64,000 bases of DNA from Scatophagus argus (GCF_020382885.2 NC_058506.1:8906318-8970317); one strand, 5' to 3'; shown: positions 1 to 13,923, numbered from the stretch's first letter. Made by a program: numbers and translations. Notes: generated by a model from the sequence alone, not told the origin.

Positions 1-132
1 TGTGTTTGCTTGGGGCACTTCAGAATGCTCTTGGTTTATGCTGAAAAAAGATAGCAAAAATAATGTTTTGGTGCACCCAAGGACTAACCACTGCTCTCTG
101 GGCTCTTTTTGTTTGGAATTTTGTGTCCCAAG

Positions 133-3100
133 GTTTGTTCCACAGAGCCATCATCCAAAGCGGTTCAGCACTGTCCAGCTGGGCTGTGAACTATCAACCA
201 GTCAAATACACTCGCATGCTGGCCGAGAGGGTTGGCTGCAACGTGCTGGACACCGTGGACATGGTCTCCTGCCTGCAGAAGAAGAGTGCAAAGGAGTTGG
301 TGGAGCAGGACATCCAGCCTGCCCGATACCGCGTGGCTTTTGGTCCGGTTATTGATGGAGACGTAATCCCGGATGACCCGGAGATCCTGATGGAGCAAGG
401 CGAGTTCCTTAACTATGATATTATGCTGGGTGTCAATCAGGGAGAGGGACTGCGCTTCGTGGAGAACGTGATGGACCTGGAGGATGGCGTGTCAGGCAGT
501 GACTTTGACTTTGCTGTGTCAGACTTTGTGGACAGTTTGTATGGCTACCCAGAAGGCAAGGACACACTGAGGGAGACAATTAAATTCATGTACACAGACT
601 GGGCAGACAAGGACAACCCGGAGACCAGGAGGAAGACTCTGGTGGCTCTATTCACCGATCACCAATGGGTGGAACCCTCAGTGGTGACAGCTGACCTACA
701 CGCCCGCTACGGCTCACCTACATACTTCTACGCCTTCTACCACCATTGCCAGAGCCTCATGAAGCCAGTGTGGTCAGACTCAGCACATGGAGATGAGGTG
801 CCTTATGTGTTCGGCATCCCCATGGTGGGCCCAACTGATCTGTTCCCCTGTAACTTCTCCAGGAATGACATCATGCTCAGTGCTGTTGTTATGACTTACT
901 GGACCAACTTTGCTAAGAGCGGGTGAGTAACAGCAAATCCGGGGACAAACGAAAGTACATTTTAACATAATCTCATCCAGTATCCCATTTAAAGCTCCGA
1001 TGGTATAACATAGCTGACCTCACTTGTGCAGATCTGTACTTGAGTTGTGAAGTTCAGGCATATGTTACTTCATCTAGTTTTGTTTGTGCACAAGAACTCT
1101 CACAAGTAAAGTGGTGCTTCAGTTTTTGTCAGTTAATATGAATTCCTTAACATCAAAAGTCTATAAATTAGCTTTATCTTTAATGCACGGATGCCTTTTC
1201 TGGTAAACTAGGTCTACCTCTCCATGCTCAGAAGGATTTGACCTCACCATTCATGTAAAGAACAGTTTAATTTTATGCGCATTTAAAAGCGACACTTTAC
1301 TATACAGTCAAATTGAATGGCTGTAGAATATATACAGCTATGTCTTTTTAATACCACATTGTCTCTTTTTTTAAGGAGTCAGTTTATTCGTCTCTTTATG
1401 CACATAACAAAGTTTCATCACTTTGGGCAGACCTCTAAAGGTGATGAAATTTACAGCTTAATTCACATAAATGTTTAAAGCACTGTTGAACAAAAAGGAT
1501 GTGTTAAAGAGTGTGTGTTTCAAGCGGTAGTTAAGATGTACTCCATAAACCTCTGCCTCTTCTTCACTGTGAGAGGTTTTACAAATAATCAGTACAGAAA
1601 TCTATATACTGTATATTCATGACTGCTTGTAATACACAATATTGACACACTGGTACCACATATCATAGATTTGAGTATAAAGCCATTTTGTTACTGTTCC
1701 AAATTTTAGGCATGGGGCTGTCTTTCCTTCTGGCAGTTTATCACTTATATCAGCTTTACATAGAGGTGAAAGCCGTTTTATCTATGTATCTATCTATAGA
1801 TATCTATAGATTAATTCAGGTGCAAGTGTTATCAGTGTTTTAGATTATCATCAGAAGCAGCGACAGTCTGGATTTTGAATGCAATCAGTCTGTGTGTGAT
1901 GACCCTAGCAGTGGGCGGAAGCACAGCACAGGTCACTGTAGGCGGTGGTTTCAGTGTGTAGGAATGAAGAATTATTGAGCCCTTGAGGAGAAATGGTGAC
2001 ATTACATTGTGTTGATCTATTGGTTGGCCTCCTGTTGGTCCTGTAGTTCTCCTTCTTCTTTTGTTTTACAATTAATGAATAGTGCTTATGTTTCCATTTG
2101 CATTTGGAATGGCAATATCACAGTCATACTACCGGTAGGGTATCACAGAGTGATGTACTCAAAGACATTATCATTACATGGATAACTTGTGTTCAGTAAT
2201 ATACATCGTCACATGGCAAATGTAAGAAAAGTCATATACAAAATAATTTAACTATATGTTCAGAGCAAAGAATTGTATTCCACTCAGTTATTAATCATTT
2301 TGACAACAATAATCAATGACATGATGAGCTCATCTCATTGCAATATGATGTTATTCTGAGAGTGAATAAACAATAAGACTGAATTTATCTTTCCTTTATG
2401 ACATTTATTTCTTAGGACTTTCTTATGAAGTTTTCTGTCTGTAATGTGTCCATAGGGATCCTAATAAACCAGTGCCACAAGACACCAAGTTCATCCACAC
2501 CAAGGCCAATCGCTTTGAGGAGGTGGCCTGGTCCAAGTATGACCCTTACGACCAGCTGTACTTGCACATTGGCCTGAAGCCTCGTATCCGTGATCACTAC
2601 CGTGCCACCAAGGTGGCCTTCTGGAAACACCTGGTGCCCCATCTCTACAACCTTCACGACATGTTCCATTACTCCTCCACCACCACCAAGGTCACTCCGC
2701 TGGATCCCACCCAGTCCAATGGTAAGAGGTCTGGCAGCACCGGTCGGCCTCCTGTATCCACTGCCCACAATGACGGTGATGGGGGTAGAGAGATGGGTCC
2801 ACTGATCATGCCGAATCCGAGAGATTACTCCACGGAACTCAGCGTAACCATTGCTGTGGGAGCATCACTGCTCTTCCTAAATGTCCTAGCCTTTGCTGCT
2901 CTGTACTACCGCAAGGACAAACGCAGTCGGCAAGATACGTCCCAGCAGCCCAGTCCCCAGTGTGACAGCAAGGGCAACAATGTGAGCCACACCAGCACCA
3001 TAGATGAAACCCTGTCATCCCAGCAGAGAAACCAGTGTGAGGCCCTTCACAATCCTCTTCACGTCTCGCCGAGCTTGGACTACTCACTCAGCCAGCGTCG

Positions 3101-3254
3101 CTCCCCTGACGACATCCCCCTGATGACCCCTAACAACATCACCATGATCCCCAACTCCCTGATGGGCCTGTCCAACATGAGTCCGTACAGCACCTTCCCT
3201 GCTGGTTACAGCTCTGCAGGCCTGCCCAGCACCCACTCTACCACGCGGGTATAG
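133..3254 (+). CDS. nlgn3: Neuroligin 3, 3' two coding exons (5' part outside window)
   Basis: This is a postsynaptic adhesion protein that binds presynaptic neurexins. Two exons are visible, 133-922 and 2456-3254, joined in phase (the split Gly codon before [12 protein letters not shown]), with acceptors at 131-132 and 2454-2455 and donor GTGAGT at 923. They encode about 528 residues: the C-terminal part of the cholinesterase-like domain ([20 protein letters not shown] onward), a Ser/Thr-rich stalk, one transmembrane helix at about 2842-2910 ([20 protein letters not shown]), and a cytoplasmic tail. The tail contains [11 protein letters not shown], which matches the gephyrin-binding region of the family, and ends in the PDZ ligand TTRV before TAG at 3252-3254. 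NLGN3 is preferred over NLGN1, 2 or 4 from the tail sequence and from linkage with taf1. The intron 923-2455 shows no other coding signal. I cannot tell the a from the b teleost paralogue. Confidence 0.93.
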
Positions 3255-5057
3255 CCTGGTGGGAGGCGAGAGGAGATGCAGAGGGGAACTGTGACGTACG
3301 TAAAACATGGAACTGTAAAGCTGTATTTAGGATGTGTAGGTAAAATAGGACCGAGTATGTTCGTTCTGTCTTTTCCAAAGGTGTACAACCACCAACATCC
3401 TGCCTTTGCTGTCTCATAATAGGAAGTCTAACTGCAGAGTCATTTTATAATAATCATTTTCAAAGGCAGTCAAAAAGATAAGAAGTGCATTTCATTTTCC
3501 ACTTTGGCTTTTTTGGAACTTTACCTAGCAAGAACTTAGTATAATGTTTATACAGTTGGATTTGTATGGGAAGCTTTTTCTTACTCTGTGATATCTATTT
3601 TGATCTCGTGGGACAAAGTGACATTCAATTCATGGTAGCTGGAGATGAGATCTGGGAAGAGCTGAAAGCAGTATTATTATTATTATCAAGCTATTTTATA
3701 CATATTTCTCATGATACATTGCTTATTATGAAAATGTATTTTTACTGTAATTACTTTAAAATGCTTTGCTCACATAAGAAATTACTGTGGAATCATAACA
3801 TCTCTGGATTGAAACTGGTCACACATGTGGTAAAAATTTATCCAAACTATTTCTCTCTGGTAGTGCAAAATATAGTTCCCGCATGTGTGTGTGGGTGTGT
3901 GTGACTTGGTGTGACTGAGTGGGTGTGTGTACTTAGAAATGCGCTACAAAACTGTAAATTAGCCATTGCTTGGAATTAACCATTCAGTTTTGCATATGTA
4001 GTGTTGTGTAATCTATTGTAGTCTATTTGAGTATCTTTGCTAAATTTTTATTTTAAGTGTCTATAATTTTGCTTAATACATTGTAGGAACATAACTTCTG
4101 CTTTTGCTATAATATAGAATTGCTTATAATGTGTTTTCCTACTTAAACCAACTCATGGTTCTTTTGGCTTGGCTTCTTTGTACAGAATAACCTTAGACCT
4201 ACATTTTATTTGTCATTGTTTATGAATACTGTAAGGTCTTCAGAAAGATAACTGTAATTACATTGTAACTGTATGTATACCAACTCAGTTATTCACATTT
4301 TAAAAGGAGTTTCATGAAACTTACAGATATTTCTCCTTCTCCAAGTGGTTTGGACCCTGTGTGTACCAAAATATAAATAGGGGTCACTGTAGATTGAATG
4401 GACATGATGGACATCAAGATTTGAGATTTGATTTCTTTGAACCTATCATAATGTTGTTTAATCTAAATGAGACAAATATTAAAAGACTTTTGGAACTAAA
4501 TACGAGTCTTGTCTAAAGTTGCAATTCGACCTCTCTCCATAAGGACAATTAGGTACAATAATTGACTACATTGTGACCTTCAGAGTATCAAAGCATAATT
4601 GTGTGAAATGAAAACCATAACTGTTCAGTGTCTGGGTCAGGTTTAACCCAGAGTTGAGGATAAATTTGCTCCAGTTTATGCCTCTCATGTATGCTAACAT
4701 ATGAGGATTGCACATCAAGTTCTACTTAAAGGTTCTAGAGAGTAGTACTACTGCATGTGAATAAAGTTGCATCAAGGATTTTGTGGCTCAAAGGGCACCT
4801 GATAACAAAGAAATCTGGTATATCACTTGATCTAAAGACAAGTCTGTTTCTTCAAATGGAGATCTGGAGAAGTGAGCTTACCAGAGCTGACTCTGTAGCC
4901 TACTCTTCATCCCTGCTAAAGGCCAGAGCCTTGAGTTGCATTAGCTGTCTACCCGGACACCTGAATTTCTGACTGAACTCAGTCAGGCAACATTGTGGGT
5001 GTGGGTGTATCATATTGGCACCCTGTTTTGAAAAGGAAGAAGAATGCAGGGAATAAA
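3255..5057 (+). other. nlgn3 3'UTR and downstream AT-rich sequence
   Basis: No coding signal is seen here. Two candidate poly(A) signals AATAAA lie at 4760-4765 and 5052-5057. The short ORFs in this stretch lack codon structure and splice-site support. I cannot tell which signal is used, so the end of the UTR is a guess. Confidence 0.45.
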
Positions 5058-8000
5058 TAAAACACCCAATATTTCTGGTTCTGCTGCATTGATTTTGATA
5101 TTTTTTCAAAGAGTCTGATAACATAATGGGAGTGTAATGCAACTTGGGTCAGGTTTAATTTCAGGTAAGTGATAATGCAAGACTATTAAGTTTTTTTCCC
5201 TTCATTTACACATTAATAATATTATATTCCATTTCTATCTCTACTTCCTACACACAATGAACCTTTAAAGGTATTGCCACAACAGCTTTATTTGGTCTGG
5301 TTTAGAGAGAATGTGAACCCTAACCTTTGCTGTATACTGCTCATAATGTAGGGCTGCACCTGATAATTACCATAACTAATTTATCAGTTACTTATTCAAT
5401 ACACCATTAATATAGCAATTAGCTTACCCCAAATAACCTAAACATTTAAATTCATATATCAATATTTCAACACTTTACTCAGTCATCTAATCATCATCTT
5501 ATTTGTACATTACTGTTGTCTTATAATAACAGACTCAGTTTGTCAGAAAATACTGGACATTAAAAAGATTGCTATCACACGTATTAATGTAATCGCTGTG
5601 TGTCATAGCAGCCCTTTACCTGAATTGGACAGTCAGTATTTTTAATTAAGTACATGACTTAAAACTTAAAATAGTTTTGAAATGGATTTATTTCATAAGT
5701 GGAGTAATGTAAGCTACTTTTAATTTGCAATGAAGAACCATTTAGAAAATTGGAGTGTGGTGCCATTAGAGCAATATCATGAAGGTTTAAAGAGATGCAG
5801 ATATTTTTAGGTTGGCAACAAAATGCTAAAATGTGTTTGGCTGCTGCCCTGGTCCACAGTAGTACATCTATGGCTTAGCATCTCATGCTGATACTCCTGC
5901 CATTTGTCTAAAGCAAACTAGAGTCGATGCTGTGCAGAATGTAATTCGCTTGGTTATTCAAAGTTTTCTTTGTGTACCCAGCAATACACAGGACATGTGT
6001 GAAGTAGATGATGATATGTGGAGGACTGACAGAAATTGCATGCTTTATACCCACTTCACAGAGGGCAGCTTGCTGATATTAGTTTATGTTAACTCCCATT
6101 AGCTACATTTTCAAAGAATATTCAGTTTGACATTACCGAGTCGGTTTGCTAACTTTCATTATTTATTATTACTGTATGTATTTGTCACTTTGTTCACAGA
6201 GGCTGCTGTTAAGTAAAGTTACATAGTCTCTCTTTAAAGGTATCAGACACCATAGACATACCCTAAGCCGGCCTGGTCCTGAGAGACCAATCCTAATACA
6301 TATACACATTCAATTCATGGGTATGTTGAGAATAACTTGACTATACAAATCAGAGTTCCTCTGTCATACTTGCTCTTCACAGAATTTTATCTTTAATGAC
6401 TTCCAGCAACGCCTCATCTTTGTCCATCTTTGTCCAATGGTCCATTTGTGCCTTTGCTGCAGTTTTAGGACTAACCTTTAAAAATGTTGGAACGTAGGGG
6501 CTGGCAGCAGTTTCCCCAGGCTTCAAACATCCAGCCAGCCAAGAAGGAGATTATCATGAAAGACAATCAAACCCACAAATAAACAAACACCCTGTTGGAG
6601 AATGGCTCCGTCCCCCCTTTATTTCATCATGCGGTAAAAGAGATTTAGACGGTCACCACAGCAGGTCTTTGCCTTTCAATTGTCTTCTGACTGAGCCTGA
6701 CGTGTTTCCTCCAAGTGCTTGCTTGTTTGTTGGATGATTGTTTGTTCATTTTGCCACAAGATAACATGACACACATTACCATAACAGGGACAGGAGGTGG
6801 TGCAAATATTTTTGCAGGGCCTCCTCTCTTCCCCTGTATAAACACATGCATATTACCACTTTCAGTGCGTAAATATTGGCGAGTGTATCAATCACACAGC
6901 AAACAATTATATCGACTCAAAGATAGAGCACAGTGCTATATCACACATACATACTGCATGCACAGTCACATACTGCGTATTGTTAAACAGTGCCGTACAC
7001 TCACAATGTAGTCTCTGATGTGCATGGTGCTGATTGTGATAAAGGTGCCATTTTCTATCTGATTATGCAAAATATATATATATTGATATATACATTCTAA
7101 CATCATTTGCACCTTACTTGGAGAGTAATATGTTAATTCAAAATCAGTTAATGCATGAATTAATGACTGTTAGATGGTTTCATTAAGTGCTACCCAATAA
7201 TTTATCATCCGAGCTGCCCATATCCCTGATCACCATCTGCATCAGTTTAGTGGAATATAGTTTATTCATAAATGAACAAATTTGCTCTCTTCATGTCACC
7301 CAGGCTAGTAAGCCTCTAAGACTTGTCCTCCTACCTAATCCCATCCTTGGATTGTCAACACTATTGCTAATTCATGTCTCCCAAGTAAAGCTGACAGCCT
7401 TTCTACACACTTATATACCGTACAGAGGTTAATTACTGTTTCTCTTGCTCTCTCTCACATGGTTTTCTCACAGATTTCAAAAGCATCGTTCCTCTCTGCT
7501 CTTCAATTTCAGTTAATCAAGGCTGATGCCATTAATCCTTTCTAATTGCTTGATTGGTTATTGCTGTGGGTTTCTAAGGACAAAAGGCTTCAACTCAAAC
7601 CAAACAATTAACTAATCCACAAGGCTAGGAGTAAATTTCTGTTTAACAAACAGATGAGCCCTTGAGTGTTTTTAGGAGACTTCAAGAATAAATGAACTGT
7701 TAAAAATGTCAACTGTAGTTCTTTTAGCAAGTGCTGAAACCTTGTTGCACATATTAAAATCGAATACAATATAATGTAATAATAATGAAGCAATTATTAA
7801 AGTCTTTTCAGAACATTAAGTTATGTCCAGTTTCCAGGGCTTCTCCAAAAGAACAAAAAAAAAAGAAAAAGAAAAAAAGATGGAGCATGGTGTTTTCTCC
7901 TTCTCCACACTGGCTCCTTTGTACTGAACCCAGCTTTGACATCAACTGGGTCAAACATGAGGGAGGGAGGGAAGGAGGACAGCAGCTGGACCCGACCGTC

Positions 8001-8570
8001 AATGTCACCCTTGTTAGCCAACTTCATCCATGTCAGTCACTGGCGTTTCAATCTATTTCGCTCTTTTGTCTGTGCACACCTCTTATCTCTGCGTGTTTCT
8101 GAAGATGCTGCACTGAGGACCCTCAGAGCTGTTCAGTGACATCAAACGTGTGTGTGTGTGTGTGTGTGTGTGCAGACAGACAACCCATGCATGTTGATGA
8201 ACGTGCACAATCATTCAGCAACTCGGAGGTAAAAACAGGGAAAGAAAATCTCAGGATATTTGTATTCGGTCATTTGCACTGTGCATCTTTAATCTAAAGA
8301 AAACAGTGCATAAAAAAAACTCTGCCCTTAAAAAATAAATATAAATTACTTTAGCCTTGCTAAAGTATATAAACTGGATTAATCTTTAATCTTTAAAAGT
8401 GTGCAAGCAAAAACTATCCATTGCTTAATTACCCACATGCTTTAGTGTAATCAAAGAGAGCCACATGTATTAGTCCAGGCAGCTAAAACACAGTCAGTAT
8501 CACCAAATACCAAGAAAACAACTCATATTAGAATTTGTGAGCTGCTCTCTGTCCCCAGTCCTGCACCCAT
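5058..8570. other. Intergenic sequence between nlgn3 and plp1
   Basis: AT-rich sequence without a recognisable gene. It contains an A-rich run at about 7853-7880 and a GT microsatellite at 8148-8172. The last few hundred bases before 8570 probably contain plp1 regulatory sequence, but no individual site can be assigned apart from the TATA-like box described separately. Confidence 0.5.
8148..8172. repeat. (GT)n microsatellite
   Basis: Uninterrupted GT dinucleotide run of about 12 units, upstream of plp1. Confidence 0.95.
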
Positions 8571-8575
8571 GGCTC

Positions 8576-8583
8576 TATAAATA
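8576..8583 (+). promoter_or_regulatory. TATA-like box upstream of plp1 exon 1
   Basis: TATAAATA lies about 195 bases upstream of the plp1 start codon. Transcription would begin near 8605-8615 and give a 5'UTR of about 165-170 bases in the same exon as the ATG. The placement is inference from the motif only. Confidence 0.4.
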
Positions 8584-8777
8584 ATGACTGGCAGCTGAAA
8601 TGGGACTTTGTGACTTTAAGATGTGACTCGGGGAGATGTGGTCTATCTATTGTTGATGAGACAAAAGCGCAAGTCAGATTCATATAGGAGTGGCGGGGAT
8701 TAACTTCTCATATCCTCATATCACAGTCACAAAGCCACCCAGCAAAACTTCAATAACCCCTGCACTTCTTTCTGGAC

Positions 8778-9936
8778 ATGGGTGAGTGCACAGAATTTTT
8801 AATAACTCTTGTCATCCATTATTAATGTGATTTGAAAATGTGGATTTCAATAACTTACTAATCTTGGCTTTAATATGTCTTTTCTATCCTTAGACATCAT
8901 GTTGCCCTTGTGCAATGCGGGCAAGATTTGCTGCTTTAATTCTGTGTTTTCATTTATTGGAAGTATTTCACATATGAAATATCTATTGATCATTGATTCA
9001 CCCTTTGCCTTTGTTCCCAATATATGACATAGTTATCACACACTGATGATTTCAGATGAAAAGAAAACAGCACCTGGATTCAGCCAGCTTTATCATCTTT
9101 TTAATAGACAAAGAACTCCTCATTACCTCCTCTACTCCCTTTTAACTATAAAACAGACTGGACTCAGGGTTAATGACAGAAGACGAGTTGTGATTCTCAT
9201 CATGCCAGGGTCATGCCAGGTCACTCATGTGAAAGAGGTCAAGATACTCCCACATGTGTCACGGGTATACATTAGCAAATTTGCATGAGAACTGTGGACC
9301 CAACAACTTCTGCTGACCATTTTTTTTCTCACTTACAAACAACATGTGTGCTTACTTTTACATCTTTCTTAACAGCTTTCGAGTCTTAATTGATTATCTG
9401 GTGTGAAGTGTAAATGCATCGACTTTTGCACTGAATTCAAATAGAGGCTATGATGGCCTGTATCGTTTTATCACTGTAACCACTTTTGCAGCAGGGCGCA
9501 GCTGAAGTGTGGGCGTCTGCAGGCACTATCATTAATGGGACTCTAGCAGTCTTCCTGCTGTTACTATTTATACTTTAGCAGTAGTTTGTTTTAACTCACT
9601 GTCTCTGTTTCTTCCAAATACAGTCCCATAATTTCTGAAATTATCAAAATGTTTTATCACCCAGAGGTAGTTTAGGCACCTAAGGATTTTACAATGTGCA
9701 GCAACACAAGTCAAACTTTGAGCGGGGTTGTTGTTGTTGTTGTTGTTGCAAAGATATTCAAATTGCCCCACTCGTTCATTATGCTTCTGCCCACTCTTTG
9801 GACCCTTGAACCCAGCCCCCGCCTGCATTGACACTCGGTGCCATGGTACCAGACACAGCCAGCTGTCAATGGAGGATGGCCTGTGTAGTGACATTGCCAG
9901 TGGTGTTGAGATGGTCCGGGTGACCCCTCTGCCATC

Positions 9937-9976
<40 letters not shown>

Positions 9977-12900
9977 TGGGGCACTATTGTCTTTGTGTTT
10001 TTTTGACATCGCTGCCCTTTGTTCCTCCGTGATCATGGCAAAGACAATGGATATTGTATCTGCAGCCACAAAGACAAGTTCTTTCTTCAGGCGCCCGAAG
10101 CCAGTGTTTCACCACCATCTCTCACTTGCCTGGTGACGCCTGTGACCGCTGGACAAAGAGGGCAGGACCAGAGTCAGTAGGGGCTGAGTTGTGAGGCGCT
10201 GGTAGAAGCAGAGGAGCATTTGCACACAGATGAAATCGGAGAGGCTTATTTTACTGTAGCAATACCCTGTAGGCAGCACTGTACATCACTGGTTGGCAGT
10301 GGGATCTTTCTTGTCGTGGAGTACAGGATCAGAGGCAGCAAATGTTTCCGGTCAGGCAGCCTTGGCTTTGCAAAGCCTTAGGTGCTTTCCTCTATCCCAT
10401 TTCTGCCAATGCATTTATTAACACTTTGGATATTTGCTACCTGCTTCAACAGCGCAGCTTACACTGGAAGAAGTGCATGAGATTGTCTTGAAGTCCGTGG
10501 TGACTGCTTTTGTTTGGACGCTTTTATTGTGGATCGCTGCTTGAACTCTTGTTTGTCACTGCTGTCTAATTTTTCTTTCTGTTGCTTTCTTGCCTGTTGA
10601 TGGGGTTTTGGTGTGTGCTCATGGATTTGCAGAGAAAGCAAGGCCTTTTTCGTAGCTCCCCCACTGGGTAAAAGAGTTCCCCACCGTGTCGTAGATGTGC
10701 TGTGTGGTTATATGTGCGGTGTGTGCCGCCTGTGTGCTGATATATTATGCCCCCTCAGGTTGTTATGATTGCTGTATCCGGTGCATTGGGGCAGTGCCCT
10801 ACCCATCCCTGGTGGCCACCTTGCTGTGCTATGCTGGCATGGCATTATTTTGTGGCTGTGGGCATGAAGCGTTGACCCAGACTGAAGTCCTGGTTGAGAC
10901 TTACTTCGCCCGCAACGTTCAGGATTTTGAGGTCCTGGCCTCCTTGTGAGTGACGCTTCCTTAAACTCTCTGAAATGTGATGTTTGACCTCTCAAGAATG
11001 AATTGAATTTGTTCCTTGATCTGACTTTTCCCTCTGACTATCCCAGTATCAAATACTTCCAGTACGTGATCTATGGCCTGGCATCATTTTTCTTCCTCTA
11101 TGGTATCCTGCTGCTGGCTGAGGGTTTCTACACCACGAGCGCCGTCAAGCAGACCTTTGGTGAATTCAGGAGCACCCAGTGTGGCCGCTGCCTCAGCCTG
11201 ACGGTGAGAGAAGGCAGGCAGGGAGGGAGGGAGGTAAAGCGGGAGGGGAAATATGACGTCACCTTATTGTTAAGATGCTGAATGCTGGTTTGTTTTAGCT
11301 CCTAAGACTCAATGAAATGCACATTGTTTCTGTGATTTGTCCTCAGAATCATGAATTATGGCTGATAGATGATTTAATGACACCACATTTATCACCTGAA
11401 ACCTATGTTTTTACGCCACACTTGTTTGACCGAACACACTGCACTCTTTATTCCAACAGTTTATCATAGTGACGTACACCTTGGCCTTCATCTGGCTGGC
11501 AGTGTTTGCCTTCGCTGCTATCCCAGTTTACTTCTTGTTCAACATGGAGCAGACCTGCCACAACATCAACATCCTGGCTGAAACAACCCCTAGCATTAAT
11601 CAGCATAGCTGGATTTGCATGGATGCCCGGCAGTATGGTACGTTGTTCTTACAATGACAGACCGCATGTCCACCTGATGAGAATATTAATGTGTCTGTGA
11701 AAGCAATGAATTAATCATTGGAGAGTGGATGCAAACCTGCTTGTTGCATTAGTTATGAAATGATGAAGATAGCTACATCTTTATCCTTATTTCTACACTG
11801 CTGTGTCTCCTGATATGCTGTGTGAAAGCAAGAACTTAAGTGCATGATAACTCATCACAATTCAGGAATGAGATACTTACGTCATGTCTTCGTTTAAGGT
11901 CTGCTCCCTTGGAATGCAGTGCCAGGCAAGGCTTGTGGAATGACCTTGGCATCTATTTGCAAAACCAGCGAAGTGAGTTGTTGATGAATCCAGTATTCCA
12001 CTTTTTAGTAACACAGTTTAGTATTTCATATCAGCACCCTCACATTAAAATCAGTATGCAGGAATATAAAGTCTATTCTAAATAATTAATGGGTGTGAAA
12101 GTGAGTAATTTCATGCGATAGAATGACACATACATACAAGATAATGATTCAGTTCTCTGGATCTATATTAAACTAACCTGTGTTTGATATGTCTTACAGT
12201 TCTACGTCACCTATGATTTGTACATAGCTGCCTTTGCTGGTGCTGCGATTACTCTCTTAGCACTGGTGAGCAATTTCCTTTGGCAGTTTGCATGATTTGT
12301 TTGCAGATGAAATGTTTCATTTCAGCTTCCTCTTGTTAATACTACCATCTAAATCAGTTTTAAAGGGTCACTTCAGCCAGATAACAATAATTTAAAAATG
12401 TATATTTATCTGTATTTGGCTGTGCAGATAGTTTGGGGATTTTCTGGTTGGCTAGTTTCTGAGATTATTGCTGCCTCATGCTATAGAAGTGAATGAAAAT
12501 TTGTTAGTGTTACTCAAAGCAATGAAAACTTCAGCAGCAGCATCTCCTTCCATGCCTTCCTATGAAGAATTTTCAGTGGAATAGTTCCCATCAACACTGT
12601 TCACTGCTAAGTATGTGATTATCTGGACTAAAAGTGACAAAGTTGGTTTTCAATGTGGTGTTCACCACAAACAAAATTCCAGTCACCTTGTTTGTAAAGC
12701 TATGACAGCAGAAATCTCAGAAACAAATTTCTCAAAACCTTGACAACTCCAAACCATCACGATCTGTATGGCTACGTATCACTCAAGGTAAGCTAGGAAC
12801 CCTATTTTTTTGCAGTTGGGGTGAACTGACCCTTATAAAGATTATTTCAAACCCTTGCAGATGCACCAAATGACTGATAACTATGCATGCTGTTTATAAT

Positions 12901-13058
12901 TATCACAGAGCACATGTTCAAAACCATATTTTCTTCAATTTTCCCTTCTATTCTCCCCACTTCCATCTTAATGTCTTCCTTTGTAGTTTCTGTATATGGT
13001 TGCCACCACCTACAACTATGCAGTCTTGCGGTTTCTGGGCAGGAAAGGGATCCGCTAA
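8778..13058 (+). CDS. plp1: Myelin proteolipid protein, DM20-type
   Basis: Four-transmembrane tetraspan proteolipid of CNS myelin (PLP/DM20/M6 family). The coding exons are 8778-8781, 10759-10945, 11047-11203, 11460-11637, 11899-11972, 12200-12265 and 12987-13058, all in consistent phase, giving 245 residues (mammalian DM20 is about 242). The first coding exon is only ATG+G followed by GTGAGTG, the same peculiar arrangement as mammalian PLP1. Exon 2 begins GCYDCCIRC, with the acylated Cys cluster. Helix 1 contains [11 protein letters not shown] and helix 2 contains [20 protein letters not shown]. Exon 4 gives helix 3 and part of the second extracellular loop, and exons 6-7 give helix 4. The protein ends [10 protein letters not shown]. 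Exon 3 joins exon 4 directly (CLSLT/FIIVTY), so the PLP-specific 35-residue cytoplasmic insert is absent, as expected of fish DM20. M6A and M6B fit less well. I cannot tell which teleost plp1 copy this is. Confidence 0.93.
9727..9748. repeat. (TTG)n microsatellite in plp1 intron 1
   Basis: About seven TTG units in the 2-kb first intron of plp1. No separate gene is visible in the intron. Confidence 0.85.
9944..9974. repeat. (GT)n microsatellite in plp1 intron 1
   Basis: GT dinucleotide run of about 15 units. It generates spurious Cys-Val and His-Thr ORFs on the two strands. Confidence 0.95.
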
Positions 13059-13258
13059 GTGCGACACATTCATCCCAGTCAACCCCACCCTCTGGCTGTG
13101 AGATGGACAGTCAACACATGCAACAGCAGATTTCCATTCATCCCCTTGGAAACAGCAACTTAGCCTGGACCACCTGCTACAATACTTCTTTAGATGTGTC
13201 CAATAACAGCCAAATGTTTCATGTCACCTTTTTTGTATGAACAACAGACAGAGAGATG

Positions 13259-13264
13259 AATAAA
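13259..13264 (+). terminator. plp1 poly(A) signal
   Basis: AATAAA about 200 bases after the plp1 stop codon. A second AATAAA near 13947 could serve a longer transcript, because fish plp1 transcripts may use distal sites. Confidence 0.55.
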
Positions 13265-13917
13265 ATTCACAACTAGCGGCGAGCTCTGGTCTCCTCAAAT
13301 CCTCCACTCAGATGATTCTCTTGGCTTTGTTGTTCATTTTCTTCTTGCAAATTGCATCTCTCATTTTATTCTTTTGTGAAGCTTCATTGGTGCTGATGCT
13401 GTTGTCAGACTGTGATGTATGATGTTTCATGAATAATTAAGGGCAATGACAGCTCGCCTTGCAAATCATAACTGCATGTCCTCCGTTCAGTGATGCATAC
13501 ATTGGTTCTGAATATGATTTTGCTGCTGCTTCATTATCACCACCTTAAGTATCAACATTGTGTGAACTAAAGCAAGTGAAGCTGAATGTACCAAAGTTGT
13601 CTGCAAGGGGTGGTGTATCCTCCCATCTCCCTTTGTGCTTTCATATATAATACATGTACTTTGCATTCACTCATAACGCAGTTTTGCTTTCTTTAAATGC
13701 CGCTGTGTAGGGGGGAAACAAAGCCGCTTTTGTTTTTGGTTGCTGCTTAAAATAAGCTGTTTTTGTGTTATGGGGTGTTGATGCTTCAATAACGCAGCTC
13801 CAGGTGACTCAAGTTTGATGTGTAGCCCTGCTACTTATTGAGCTGGGTTGTGTTGTGTGTGCTCATTTAAAATTAAGGCTGATTAAACCATTTACATCTG
13901 AGGCAGTAATTTGTGAT

Positions 13918-13923
13918 TTTATT
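13918..13923 (-). terminator. Poly(A) signal for the minus-strand LIM gene
   Basis: TTTATT on the plus strand reads AATAAA on the minus strand, about 280 bases beyond the LIM gene stop codon. It lies in the tail-to-tail interval with plp1. Confidence 0.5.

Noticed and set aside
9568-10006. ORFs with Thr-His or Cys-Val repeats
   Set aside because: Products of the GT and TTG microsatellites in plp1 intron 1.
10695-10758. Alternative upstream start for plp1 in the ORF that opens at 10695
   Set aside because: Exon 2 has a clear acceptor at 10757-10758, and the ATG+G exon at 8778-8781 restores the conserved MGC start. The extra residues would not match any PLP protein.
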